Shown in pieces: positions 23,765-33,680 of a stretch of 64,000 bases of DNA (position 1 is its first letter; every line of letters begins with the position of its first letter). A program made the translations under genes and the position numbers. The stretch is taken from NCBI GenBank assembly GCA_947579605.1, contig OX388319.1, positions 21,899,447-21,963,446 on the forward strand, given 5' to 3'. This stretch comes from Athripsodes cinereus. Its lineage: Eukaryota > Arthropoda > Insecta > Trichoptera > Leptoceridae. The notes under the pieces were generated by a model. The model did not search any database, was not told the DNA's origin, and saw only the letters and a program-made list of their open reading frames with translations.

Positions 23765-24371
23765 CAGTAGCGGTCTTCACAGCAGGTGAACCGGGCAATC
23801 GCCCAGAGTCTTCAGAGAAAGAAAGACATCGAAGTTTTAAAAGCTGGAAACAAATTTTTTTAAATAACGCACATTTTAATTTTAATCTTATACGAAACGT
23901 AGAGATCGTGTATTTTCTCAAATTGTTGATAAATAATATAAAACATGACTTGTCTTGTTCATTCAAAGATAAAAAGTTAAAAAGTGTTGTCTCTGGTGTT
24001 AATAATTTTAGTTCAAAGCAATATGTAGGTACATAACTGTTAAAACATCGCTTTTTATAGAATAGTGTAATATTGTGAGGTGTAACTTCTAGTGAGTATT
24101 TTCTCCAAGAGACATTTAGCGTTGTAATTTTGGAGAAATATTTGTCGGGGAGAGCCCTTCAGACAAACCCACTCTCTTCTGTCTTCCTTAAAATAAAAAA
24201 AAATGTTTCATTGAGTCTGAATGATACCTATAGGAGTTTAGCCAAAAAGTATCCAGGAAAAAGTGGTGAAAAATCCTTTTAAATGTATTTACCTAATGTG
24301 TAAATTGGTCACGGTTAGGGTCCCGCAAAATTGCTTTGCCCTGAGCTGTGTAAAAGCTAGGACCGCCACTG
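23765..24371. mobile_element. hAT-like element, 607 bp
   Basis: The ends are CAGTAGCGGTC and GACCGCCACTG. The flanks TAAAGACA (left) and TAAGACAC (right) look like one 8-bp duplication with a one-base deletion. The right half holds the 5' part of a family A repeat (about 23970-24320). Confidence 0.6.
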
Positions 24372-24665
24372 TAAGACACATTTTGTACGTCAATGTGTTA
24401 CTAATATGACGTCTGTTATTTAAAACAATATATTTATAACATCATGTACGAAACATTCTTCTAAGTTTATTGATAGTTATTAAAATATTTTATCAACAGA
24501 TATAATCAGAATGTAATTAATCACCTTGGGTTATACACGTTTTTGAACACATCTTATTGATTGATAAAAGTTTTTATATGATTTATCTTACAATTGAACA
24601 GTTTAATTAACATAATATTTTTGTTCGTTTCATTTAACCCCTTATTTTGAAAGCTTTTTAACACC

Positions 24666-24882
24666 CAGCAGGGCTACTCTTGACAAAACTAAACACGATC
24701 TTAATCTAGTCTTGATCTTGATCATACGACGCACGAAGTGACTATTGGCCAAAAATACACGCAAACCGATCGCGCGTTAGCGGTAGTGCGGTGTTTTTGA
24801 CCATAGTCCCTTCGTGCGTCGTATCATCAAGAAAAAGACTAGATTAAGATCGTGTTTAGTTTTGTCAAGAGTAACCCTGCTG
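24666..24882. mobile_element. Foldback MITE, family F, complete copy
   Basis: This is a 217-bp element that is nearly all inverted repeat. Each arm begins CAGCAGGG(C/T)TACTCTTGAC, continues through ACGATCTTAATCTAGTCTT to CATACGACGCACGAAG (about 75 bp per arm), and the arms are separated by a short AT/CG centre. There is no coding capacity. Three further copies are at 44311-44970, 48628-51386 and 54508-54713. I could not fix a target duplication, so the superfamily is open. Confidence 0.8.
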
Positions 24883-25029
24883 ATCATTGAAATGAGCACT
24901 TATCAAAACATGCCCGTTCTGAGACCCTGAAAATCAAACATTAAAAATTCAAACGAATAAAATCTCCATCGAAAATTTTAATCAAGTATCGTCATCAAAT
25001 TATCTACAATAATAGCTAACGAAATCTCT

Positions 25030-25165
25030 ATCCATTCCATTACGGCATATCTCACAAGTGGGGAGGCCAGTAGATTAATTGCAGGTAATAAGCAAGCAAC
25101 ACGCCCCTTAAGTGACCATAAAAACAATGCATGGCATACTTATAAAGTATCGATGACAAATTATG
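25030..25165 (-). repeat. Family A repeat
   Basis: TATCCATTCCATTACGGCAT then ATCTCACAAGTGGGGAGGCC. Confidence 0.7.
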
Positions 25166-25199
25166 TAATCATATTGTAAAAAATGTATTACATAAGGGT

Positions 25200-25312
25200 T
25201 ATCCTTGACAGACGCGTTGGCATGGAGAAGATGAATTGTGTGTTTATTACACGCAACTATTCTATTGGTTAGGTATCACGCTTGAAGTATACACCGTGAT
25301 GGTATAGATAGA
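25200..25312 (+). repeat. Family A repeat, 3' part with (GATA)n
   Basis: GTTGGCATGGAGAAGATGAA through ACACCGTGATGGTATAGATA. Confidence 0.65.
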
Positions 25313-25451
25313 TTAGATAGATATATACTTCACAAGTATAGTTACTATATTTATCCATGTTATTTTTACAATAGTATGAGCCTACAATAAATATGTAAAT
25401 TTAACACATGAAACTTATTTAATTATAAGGCTTTAGAAAAGACAGGAGTCT

Positions 25452-25545
25452 TCGGTATGTCGCACGGTAGCTTAATTGGACAAAGCACATCTCGCAAAAA
25501 GCGATTCGATTCCCGTCTGGGGCACTACCGAATAAAAAGACGTTT
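25452..25545 (+). mobile_element. tRNA-like SINE head
   Basis: It has TAGCTTAATTGGACAAAGCA (A-box like) and GATTCGATTCCCGTCTGGG (B-box like), followed by (TTTA)n. It is not a functional tRNA because the arms do not all pair. The next sequence is a minus-strand LINE 3' end. Confidence 0.5.
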
Positions 25546-25700
25546 ATTTATTTATTTATTTATTTTATTCTTCTTGCACATCATCATTCATATAACAAAT
25601 AAAATAGGGCAATATACACAGGAAAAAATGTGATGATGTGCAGTGGCGAGATTATCACTATATAGTGATTTCTTCCATCTAACCATCTAACTAACGTTGT
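25541..25700 (-). repeat. LINE 3' end
   Basis: (TTTA)n then TTCTTCTTGCACATCATCAT and GATGATGTGCAGTGGCGAGA. Nearly identical over about 130 bp to 33690-33830, where it is attached to ORF2. Confidence 0.8.
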
Positions 25701-26117
25701 CTTTTCTAAGTCTTATATGGTAGTTTCATGTGTTAAATTTATATAGTTATCATATTCAGGTGTCGTTTATTGCATCCGATTCATGCCTTTTCAATATTTA
25801 AATTGATTTATGATAAAAAAATATTAAACTTATGATTACATAGAACTCTTCAACGGTGAAGTATGTGTGGAGAGTGTTGTTGTAATTTCTATGAAGTGCC
25901 AGTAAGTTGGCAAGCAGTATTGACTAAGATAAGTAGGTACATGTACATTGTACATATATTGCCGGTTGATAAGGGACACATATGTGCTAACAATAAAGTT
26001 ATAGAATCATCAAATTGAATACTTTCTTGATTAGATAATAATATATACACTTACAGTTATACTGAAAAAAATGCATATAATAGGTATATTGGTATAGGTA
26101 TAATAAGTTTTATATTT

Positions 26118-26710
26118 ATCTCCCCATATCAATCTCGTGTACCCCGCAAGTAGTGTTGTGGAATTCTCAAAAAATAATTTTTCGAGAAATTTACCGAGAA
26201 ATTTCTCGGTAAATTTCTCAAAGTAGAGAATTTACGGAGATTTTTTTAAATTTTTTTATTTAACAGAATAATAATAATAAATACTGATGAAATATCTTGA
26301 TTTTTGACATAGGTATTTAAGTTAAAAAAATTGCAGGTTCGAACATGGAAAAAAGTGTTAATAACCTCTGATTTGGGCCTTAATCAGCCCCACAAATTTT
26401 TGGATCAATCAGGTTGGCTGCGAAATGTACTGGGCGAAAGGTCACAATACCAGTAAGAAAAATTATGGCGAGAAATTTCTCTTCTATCAGAGGAAAAATT
26501 CTCGGAGAAATTTCTCATTCTCGAGAAATTACTTTGGAGAATTTTCTCTTCTCACATCACTACCCGCAAGTGACAAACTAAAATGTACCTAATAAACATG
26601 AAATTCGTCTTCTCTATACTAAGAAATAAAATAAGACGTTCAGGATGGGTGGCACACTTCATCACTAAATTATAGATGTTAAAAATGTCTTATTCGTGAT
26701 CATTCGTGAT
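26118..26710 (-). repeat. Family A repeat split by a hAT MITE
   Basis: Left part to 26150, right part 26563-26710 (AAGACGTTCAGGATGGGTGG, CACACTTCATCACTAAATTA). Confidence 0.7.
26151..26562. mobile_element. hAT-like MITE, 412 bp, inserted in a family A repeat
   Basis: The ends are TAGTGTTGTGGAATTC and TCTTCTCACATCACTA (imperfect inverted repeats). CCCGCAAG is duplicated at 26143-26150 and 26563-26570, and family A sequence continues on both sides. The interior has repeated AGAAATTTCTC palindromic words at both ends. Confidence 0.85.
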
Positions 26711-26754
26711 GTCTAAATTCAATCCTGATTAAAAACAATTATTTATCTATTATC

Positions 26755-27080
26755 TATCTCTCTATCTATCTATACCCTCTCTCCGTGTTCCAGGAGGGGC
26801 AGGCAGAGAGAACGGAACGCCATATAGATCTATCCTTACAAACTTTTTTCGCTTCCTCCACATTCATCTAGTTTCTCATACATGTTCGCCGATTTCTCTT
26901 AGTCAACACGCGGCCGTCCTTTAGGATTTGGTCCAAGTGATCAAGCCACGTGATTCTTGGCCATCCGCGCTTCCTCACACCTCGTCTTTCAGATGAATAT
27001 ATCCTCTTCGTCATTCTTTCATCTTGAATTCGCTCAACATGTCCAAACCATCGTAACTTATTTACACGCATTCTATCCAT
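26755..27080 (-). pseudogene. Non-LTR retrotransposon ORF2 C-terminus
   Basis: It reads MRVNKLRWFGHVERIQDERM, TKRIYSSERRGVRKRGWPRI and TWLDHLDQILKDGRV, then after a stop KVCKDRSIWRSVL. LRWFGHVER..D.R and GRPR.TWLD are standard ORF2 tail motifs; it ends in (GATA)n. Confidence 0.8.
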
Positions 27081-27391
27081 CTATTATGATCCCATTATGC
27101 ACCTATTCAATATTATAATGAGAATTTTGACATTATTTTTTAAGGAATAACTAGTTAGGCATAAAGTTAGAATAATGCTGGTCTGTAAGAATGTCAATAG
27201 ACTTACTGAGACTAACACATGACTGACAAGGTTTAACTATGGGAACAGCTGTTATTCCTAATTTGTGAGTAAGGCTGAATATAAAGTAGGTAATAGTGAG
27301 AGAAAGAGAGAAGGAGTGGGGGAGATATTGTATAAAGTTATTTACATATTAATAAATAAATAATTCAAATAATGATTGCAAAATAACTTAC

Positions 27392-27442
27392 CCGAGGTCG
27401 TTTATCATATTCTTGTCCCCCATTTTGGATATTCGTCACCAA
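27392..27442 (-). CDS. Candidate 51-nt start exon of an unidentified minus-strand gene
   Basis: On the minus strand TTTATTTTATTTCAG (acceptor) precedes 51 nt that end CTCGG followed by donor GTAAGT. Inside is CCAAAATGG, a strong insect start context, giving MGDKNMINDLG before the donor. An alternative open frame through the whole exon reads LVTNIQNGGQEYDKRPR (symmetric, 17 codons), so it could instead be an internal microexon. I do not recognise either peptide. Both splice signals are strong, which is why it is listed. The following exon would lie further left and was not found; a long intron full of repeats is implied. Confidence 0.4.
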
Positions 27443-27854
27443 CTGAAATAAAATAAAACACACATAGTGTAATTATAAGACATTTTAATTAAAACTTTTT
27501 TTAAGTAGAATGTCAATAATATTATTAATCAAACACATGTTTGGCCTAGAAGAGAACAATTAATTATGGCAAATAATATTAATAACATCAATTTATTATG
27601 TGACATTTCAATAACATGGTTCAAGAATTTCATTGTGCTGGTGCACAAGTTTCTACATAGTTGAATTCCATAATTAGCTTGATAATCATGTGAGTTTACT
27701 TAAACTATGGTTTTGTAGTGGGATAGACATCTTTCGACTTAAAACTCGATTGATAATGACTTCAGAAGTCGAAAGATGACTCTCCCAAAAAAAAATTGTA
27801 GTAGAAGGAAATACTTGTTTTTGTCGATCCAATTACGGTTAACTATGGTTAACT

Positions 27855-28085
27855 AATAATAATAATAACTAGACAACTTTTTAAGATGCGCCGTTTTGTG
27901 GAAAAACCACCGCAAGGGCCCATTCAAGAATCATAACACCTCCTGAGCAATAAGGTTTTAACCTCGCCTTGAACACCTCCACACTCTCCAGAGTCCGCAA
28001 ATCGTAGGAAATTTTGTTCCACAGCGACGGACCAGCCACACATAGAGATTTTATATTTCTTAGAAAAATCATCAATCATAGTTTG
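27855..28085 (-). pseudogene. LINE ORF2 end plus 3'UTR (CR1/Jockey-like)
   Basis: SLCVAGPSLWNKISYDLRTL then ESVEVFKARLKPY is the usual closing block of such ORF2 proteins. The 3' end GGCGCATCTTAAAAAGTTG, (ATT)n matches 22525-22600. Confidence 0.75.
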
Positions 28086-28278
28086 ATGTAAATTCTAATT
28101 AGTACCCTCAGATTATCTTTACAGTAATTCCTAGGTCTTTTATAAGACATTCGAAAACTCATACAAAAGTGTGAGAGACCGAATGCCAGGGGCTCCATTC
28201 AAACAACATAAATTAATAACACATAAAATGTAGTTATAATTCCAAAAGAAAATTTATAAATATGTATTTATTTTTTAC

Positions 28279-28352
28279 CTCACACTAACACGAATTTGAT
28301 TTGAACTTATCACACAAATTACCGTATTGTTCTTGCTGTGCGAATATACTGA
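28279..28352 (-). promoter_or_regulatory. Candidate transcription start and 5'UTR exon for the minus-strand gene
   Basis: Read on the minus strand, an arthropod initiator-like TTTTTCAGT lies at about 28350 and a donor GTGTGAG/GTAAAA lies at 28279/28278. Splicing from here to 27442 would make a plausible 5' leader. Slightly further upstream (28526-28593, minus) an ATG-led segment (MFHGVRDYVHYEPPLLSFQGA) also ends in a donor GTAATA. Joined to the 27442 exon it hits a stop after VGDEYPKWGTRI, so I favour the non-coding leader model. Inference only. Confidence 0.3.
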
Positions 28353-28615
28353 AAAACGCGACTGACAGAAAGATACTTAATGATAATCGAAACAATAAGT
28401 GATAATATGATAAAAGTACATTATAATACATATTATATTGTGATATTGAGGAATATAATATCTTACAAGTCTGTGTGATTGATAATATAATAATAATATG
28501 TATATGACTACCAATATCATCGATATTACCTGCTCCTTGGAATGACAACAAAGGTGGCTCGTAATGGACATAATCTCTTACTCCATGGAACATTATATCG
28601 TTTTTTTTTAAATTT

Positions 28616-29057
28616 AATTAGCCAATGGAGCATTTGTATTTGTATTATATAATTTGAATGTTCATGTCGATATTTTCAACATAACATACAATGACTTTAT
28701 CACCAGGATAGAGATTTTCCTTTGATTCTGTCTCTTTTTGATGATATATTTTTTTGACTTGGCATTTCTTTGTTTTTTTTTGTTATTTTTTTTCTTTTGT
28801 TTTTTCATTTTTCCTGCTGAGACCGCCTTGGCCAAAAGCTGTTATGGTCTCAGTGCAAGGTAATGTTTAATAACAATAAAAATAATATTAATACTTATAA
28901 ATTTATTTCAATATTTTATTGTTTTTATTATTTAATGTTATATTTAAATTTTATTGTTAATCTTATATTGTGTTCCAAAATTAGATTCTAATGTTGTTTT
29001 GTTAAATAAATGAGCTATGAAAAATAATAATAATAATTTTGCTCCATTGGCTAATTA
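28616..29057. mobile_element. Candidate element with 17-bp perfect inverted ends
   Basis: TAATTAGCCAATGGAGC at 28616 is exactly inverted at 29041-29057. The 442-bp interior is T-rich and includes a LINE-like 3' segment (GAGACCGCCTTGGCC). A decayed reverse transcriptase starts immediately outside at 29058. Confidence 0.5.
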
Positions 29058-29460
29058 TATGGTTGCGAGACGTGGACCATCAGGAAGAGTGAAAGCGGAC
29101 GGTTGGCGGACTTTGAGATGTGGTGCTATAGACGCATGCAGAAGATCCATTAGTCGGAACACGTCGAAAACGAAGTGGTGTTGCTAACTAGAGTAGGCGA
29201 AAAAATGCAAATCCTCAAAAGAATCGGCAAACAACGAGCTAACTGATTGGCCACAACATCAGGCACCCAGGACTACTGCTTATCACCATTGCGGAGGGAA
29301 GGTCCGAAGTCAGAAATGGTAGAGGTCGATCAAGAGACGCTTATATGGACCAACTGAAGAAGGACATGGAACTGTGGCACATACATAGAACTAAAGAAAC
29401 TAGCTGAAAATTGCGAGGCATGGAGAAGAAAATCCAAACTCTTTGCAAACCAATCCAATT
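29058..29460 (+). pseudogene. Decayed reverse transcriptase tail
   Basis: It reads YGCETWTIRKSESGRLADFE then MWCYRRMQKIH, a stop, SEHVENEVVLLTRVGEKMQ; further frames continue to about 29455. CETWT and FEMWCYRRM are the signature of the region just after the RT domain. Confidence 0.85.
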
Positions 29461-29837
29461 AATTGTAACTCACTATATCTATATACACACATACCTCATC
29501 GCTAAGTTAAAGATATTATATTTTTATAAAATTTGTATAATCAGATACAATATATTATTGTCCATCAAAACCACGGGCCGTCATTGAATTATTGTCATTC
29601 ATTTACAAAATAATACAACATTTAATTATGTACTGTAATATGAAGTACCTACTCAGTAAGTACTCGCTTATCATAATATATCTTCATTAATCGATATACA
29701 TACCTTATACCCGCGGAGTTGTTAACCGTTGCCCAAACATTTAACTCACTTTATTGTTAATCCGTCAACGAAAGAGTTAATTTCGTTAACATCGTCAAGA
29801 CGTTTGAAATCTCCATTTCAGCGATGAGGTGTGCCCC

Positions 29838-30092
29838 CGTGGAGTCCCCGATAAGGAATAGGTCTACCACCCTTTTCTTTAAGTTTATAAGTTTTCGAGT
29901 GTCCTGTAAAAGGCAGGCGTTCCTAAATCTCATGTGTAAGACAATATTAACAACTACAATTCAGCGATGAGGCATGCCACCCATTTTAAATGTCTTGTTG
30001 TTTTATTGGTATGGAGAGGACAGTCTGCATTTCAATTATGTATAATTAATCCGCCGGTTACTGCACTTGTGGGATATGTCGTAATGATATAA
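29838..30092 (+). repeat. Family A repeat, near full length
   Basis: CCCGTGGAGTCCCCGATAAG, AAGTTTTCGAGTGTCCTGTA, GAGGCATGCCACCCATTTTA, CTGCACTTGTGGGATATGTC; followed by (AGC/AGT)n. Confidence 0.85.
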
Positions 30093-30169
30093 TAATAGCA
30101 GCAGTAGTAGTAGTGGCATGCGACCTATTCTGTTTGTAATGTTAATAAATAAATAAATAAACAATTGCA

Positions 30170-30222
30170 TCCAGTTAGCTCGCTGGCTACCCCTCATGTT
30201 GGAGATGCCGTGATGATATTAC
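30170..30222 (+). repeat. Family A repeat, last 50 bp
   Basis: CTCGCTGGCTACCCCTCATG then TTGGAGATGCCGTGATGATA. Confidence 0.6.
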
Positions 30223-30410
30223 TGATTAGTATCATCTCTGCAGTACAAATTAATGAACTTTTAATTTTTTTAATGTAACACTAAAAAATGACATTAAAAA
30301 TTGACAAAGTGAGGCAAAAGACATTTGATTTATTCTATATTTTCAAGTGTAACTTTGTGGAAATACAATACTATTGTGTTATTACTGTAGTATTGCAATA
30401 GTATTGTGTT

Positions 30411-30451
30411 ATTACTGATGATGACTACATTGTAGTCGAAAACGTTTTAAT
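30411..30451 (+). ncRNA. Hammerhead ribozyme-like motif, different sequence
   Basis: Stem I is ATTA/TAAT, the core CTGATGA is followed by an extra T, stem II is GACTAC/GTAGTC with loop ATT, then GAA, stem III AAC/GTT and T at the cleavage position. Stem sequences differ completely from the 9093 and 13533 copies, yet the pairings hold, which argues for structure rather than sequence relatedness. Confidence 0.5.
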
Positions 30452-30519
30452 TAAAGCAATCTCATAGTGGAACAGTGTTTTAATTTAAATATTATCTTTT
30501 ACATTTGATTTGATAATTG

Positions 30520-30770
30520 AGACAGCTCGATCTCGCAGAACTAGGTTTGGAGATAGTAGAGCGTTTTGTGCTGCGGGTTCCAGATGCTGGAACAAGCTGC
30601 CTCTGTCTGCGAGAGGAGGTGAATGGAGAGAGTTTTAAAAGGGGGCTGAAGACGCACTTTTTTGCTGGGAGTTTCGGGTTATGGACGCGGTATACGGCGC
30701 CCTTGAGGTCATGTTATGGAGTAAACGGCCCTTTACAAATTGTTCATATACATATATAATAAAATATCAA
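30520..30770 (+). pseudogene. LINE ORF2 C-terminus and 3' end
   Basis: FVLRVPDAGTSCLCLREEVN then GESFKRGLKTHFF, the F/L..K/R.LKTHLF-type end; 3' end has GGCGCCCTTGAGG. Related to 7895-8045 and 39322-39390. Confidence 0.65.
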
Positions 30771-31511
30771 TTTAGTAGACGTTTATTCTGTAAAAATCCA
30801 TTTTAATTTAGGTATGCAAAAAAATAGTTGAATATACTTAATTTATATTAAAAAATTATTCCCAATTTAAACGATTTTTTTAATTCGTCAATTTAATTAA
30901 TTCGTTAATGCCCAGAGTAGGATCCTGTCTATATAGTTCTCTTATCACAATCTTTATTAATCGATATAATACACACACACACACACGTGCATATATAATA
31001 TATCTATATATACCTACGTTACATAGTGCATTAAGTGTTTGATAACGTTAATAATAACACTACATAATATTAATGTTAATACGTTATCTTTCTATAATAT
31101 TATCCATTGTGAAATGATAACAAATAATAATTAATACATTACCTACCTATTACAATATTATTATTAACTATAGGTACAAATTAATTATTGGTGTTTGCTC
31201 ATTGCCAACTTAGACATAAGGTAGTTTATATAAATTTATTTATTTTTGAAGAGCAAATATTGTGAAAGTTCGTCATAATTAAATATTTCAATTGATAAAT
31301 AAAATTTAAAACACCGTGTCTTTCACTTGAAGTTTTCTTATCCTAAACACAAGTAGGCACCTTATTGTAATTTAAAATAGTTGAGATAGATTTAAGTTCT
31401 CGGACTTTAAAATACTAGGCGAGATTTCCGCCTATATATCCTTATGTACATTTATATCTGAGTGTCGATTAACATATTTTATTTTGTAATGTTTGCGATA
31501 CCATCGTAATA

Positions 31512-31635
31512 ATTACTACTACTACTACTATACCATCACGGCATATCCCACAAGTGGGGTAGCCAGCAGACCAGCTGCATATAATAAACATGCAAGCTGT
31601 CTTCTCCGTGCCAATATAAAATTAAGACAATTAAT
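31512..31635 (-). repeat. Family A repeat with (ACT)n
   Basis: ACTACTACTACTATACCATC then ACGGCATATCCCACAAGTGG. Confidence 0.85.
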
Positions 31636-32289
31636 TAATTAATTAATTGTGAAAATATTAATATAGGTGTACCTGTTAAAAATTTATTACATTGATATTG
31701 AAACGCATTAGGTAATAGATACATTATATGGAATATGCAGTAGATGTACCTAATAATCTAAACCAGTTTTTAAACCTTATGGAATTCTACCTTAATGATT
31801 ATGAAAGAAAGGGGGTGGAAATTCACCGTAATAGTGAAATCGTAACTTACTGTAAATGAGATTAATTTATTTTTTTAAATTTCGATCTTATTGAGCTTGT
31901 TGGAAGTCCATTTCAAGATAAATTGAAAAAAAAACACAGTATGTAGTTAACTTCCAAATTACTTTTATGAACTTCGCTTACTAGTATTTGGAGACTCTAG
32001 ACTCCATCATCAGACGAAAGTAAAAACTTTTTTCTTTTTTCTCCGTCTCAGCGTCTTTGAAAATTTGGTACACATTACACGGAGTCAAGCCACGTGGCTC
32101 TCGGACGGCTACTCTTTTTTTCAAATTCCTTCTCTCCCATTGTCTAAAGAATTTATAATATTAAGAAATTACGAATTTATCAATTTATTAAACATATATA
32201 CTTGCCCGACATAATTATACATCTTATAATATATGTTTCAAAACAAAAAATATGAGCAATATTGTGCCCCTTTTCAGGTATAAATGTGT

Positions 32290-32520
32290 TAAGCACCCAA
32301 AACCCCCACCCACGCAGGAATCCCACTAATCATCTACCAAGACCACAGACCCAAAACCGTTGACTTATTCTCCATAAACACCACGAGGGAAGCCAACAGA
32401 CAGACAGTCACTCAAACAAATTTATGTCAATACAAATCTCAAATTATAAAAATCTCAATACATAAATTATACAAATATGGGAAAAAACACAGAAACTTCA
32501 ATAGATTTAAATAAGACTAT
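32290..32520 (+). other. Unrecognised open stretch
   Basis: A 70-odd-codon frame without stops or ATG start (APKTPTHAGIPLIIYQDHRP, KTVDLFSINTTREANRQTVT) is GC-richer than its surroundings and follows TTTTCAG. I do not recognise it; an exon, a retroelement remnant or chance are all possible. Confidence 0.2.
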
Positions 32521-33067
32521 GAAGTCAGTCAATAAAAATATATGTAAATAAGAGATACAATAAAAACAATATTGCTGATTTTTTTTAACATAATTGTGAA
32601 GTTATAGAAAGCAGTGGGAGACCAATTTTATTCCGGGAACTTTACAAATATCATCAACATAGAAGTTGCACAATTTACTTCATTTGTCCTATTATTTATA
32701 TCAATAAATTCTTGCCGATTTTCACTTGTGTAAAATATCGATTCTATTGTCAAGTAGGTCTGGTAAGGCAGTTAATAGTGTTTACAAATTAGATATGTAT
32801 CTTCTAGTACTGTATAGTGTATTGTATACGTACATAATATTATGCATAATGCATGAGTTGTATTGTTTTTTTATCTCAGCTCAAATTCAACACTTTCATG
32901 TGTTTGAAGAATGAATAAATAATTATGCATAAATAAAGATCATTGTTTAGTTCAAGTCATTGTACGCTCGGCAAACGACATCCGTAGTTACAAAGCCTAT
33001 CCACAGTCATTCTTAGATTAGTAAATTGCAATTTAAAATTATGTTCCGACGCGACGACCTGCGGCCG

Positions 33068-33466
33068 TAGTCAAAACACATTTTAGCGTTATGATTATGA
33101 AGTCGTTCGACTATAGACGATTTTGTGAGAAAGTATCAATTTCGTAGCTAAAATACAAGTCATTTTTAATTAAGGAATTAGTTAATTATGTACTACAACC
33201 ACTTTAATTTTTTAAAAACACTACCGGTTTCAACGCTCAGATGCGTCATTGACGAGTGTTATATAAAAGTTTTAGTATAACACTCGTCAATGACGCATCT
33301 GAGCGTTGAAACCGGTAATGTTTTTAAAAAATTAAAGTGGTTGTAGTACATAATTAACTAATTACTTAATTAAAAATGTTTCGTGATTACCACATACATA
33401 GTTAGTGCCAACAAAATCAAACAAAATATAAGTCATTGTGCCATCAAAGCTAAAATGTGTTTTGAC
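33068..33466. mobile_element. Foldback MITE family H, interrupted by a palindromic insertion
   Basis: The arms TAGTCAAAACACATTTTAGC and GCTAAAATGTGTTTTGACC are separated by the 266-bp insertion at 33164-33429, which duplicated AAGTCAT (33157-33163, 33430-33436). Confidence 0.8.
33164..33429. mobile_element. Inserted long palindrome with hammerhead-repeat-like arms
   Basis: The palindrome proper spans 33161-33378 (103-bp arms with two mismatches and a 12-bp centre, 33264-33275), so its outer 3 bp belong to the left target copy. A 51-bp one-sided tail completes the insertion. Each arm has CAATGACGCATCTGAGCG followed by TTGAAACCGGT. This resembles the stem II, GAAA, short stem III order of the hammerhead repeats in this window, but CUGANGA is not conserved. 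A 7-bp duplication (AAGTCAT) proves transposition. An inverted dimer of a Penelope-like end is my best guess. Confidence 0.6.
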
Positions 33467-33546
33467 CACGACCGCAGGACGATAATCTTAGATCATTCTT
33501 ATGACGACGATAGATGTTGAAGCGTTAGCAATGTTGTGATAAGAGC

Positions 33547-33680
33547 TCTATCTATCTATACCATCACGGCATGTCCAACAACTTGAGTACTTACTGGAAT
33601 AATTGCATGTCCCTATATAACAAACAGGTGGTCGCCTTCTCAGTGCTTAAAAAAACAAAAATTCAGGATAGATAGCACAC
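33547..33680 (-). repeat. Family A repeat with (CTAT)n
   Basis: CTATCTATCTATACCATCAC then GGCATGTCCAACAACTTGAG. Confidence 0.75.

Noticed and set aside
27730..27790. Further hammerhead copy (TTGATAATGACTTC, GAAGTCGAAAG)
   Set aside because: The core has two changes from CUGANGA and stem III does not form; at best a decayed relative.
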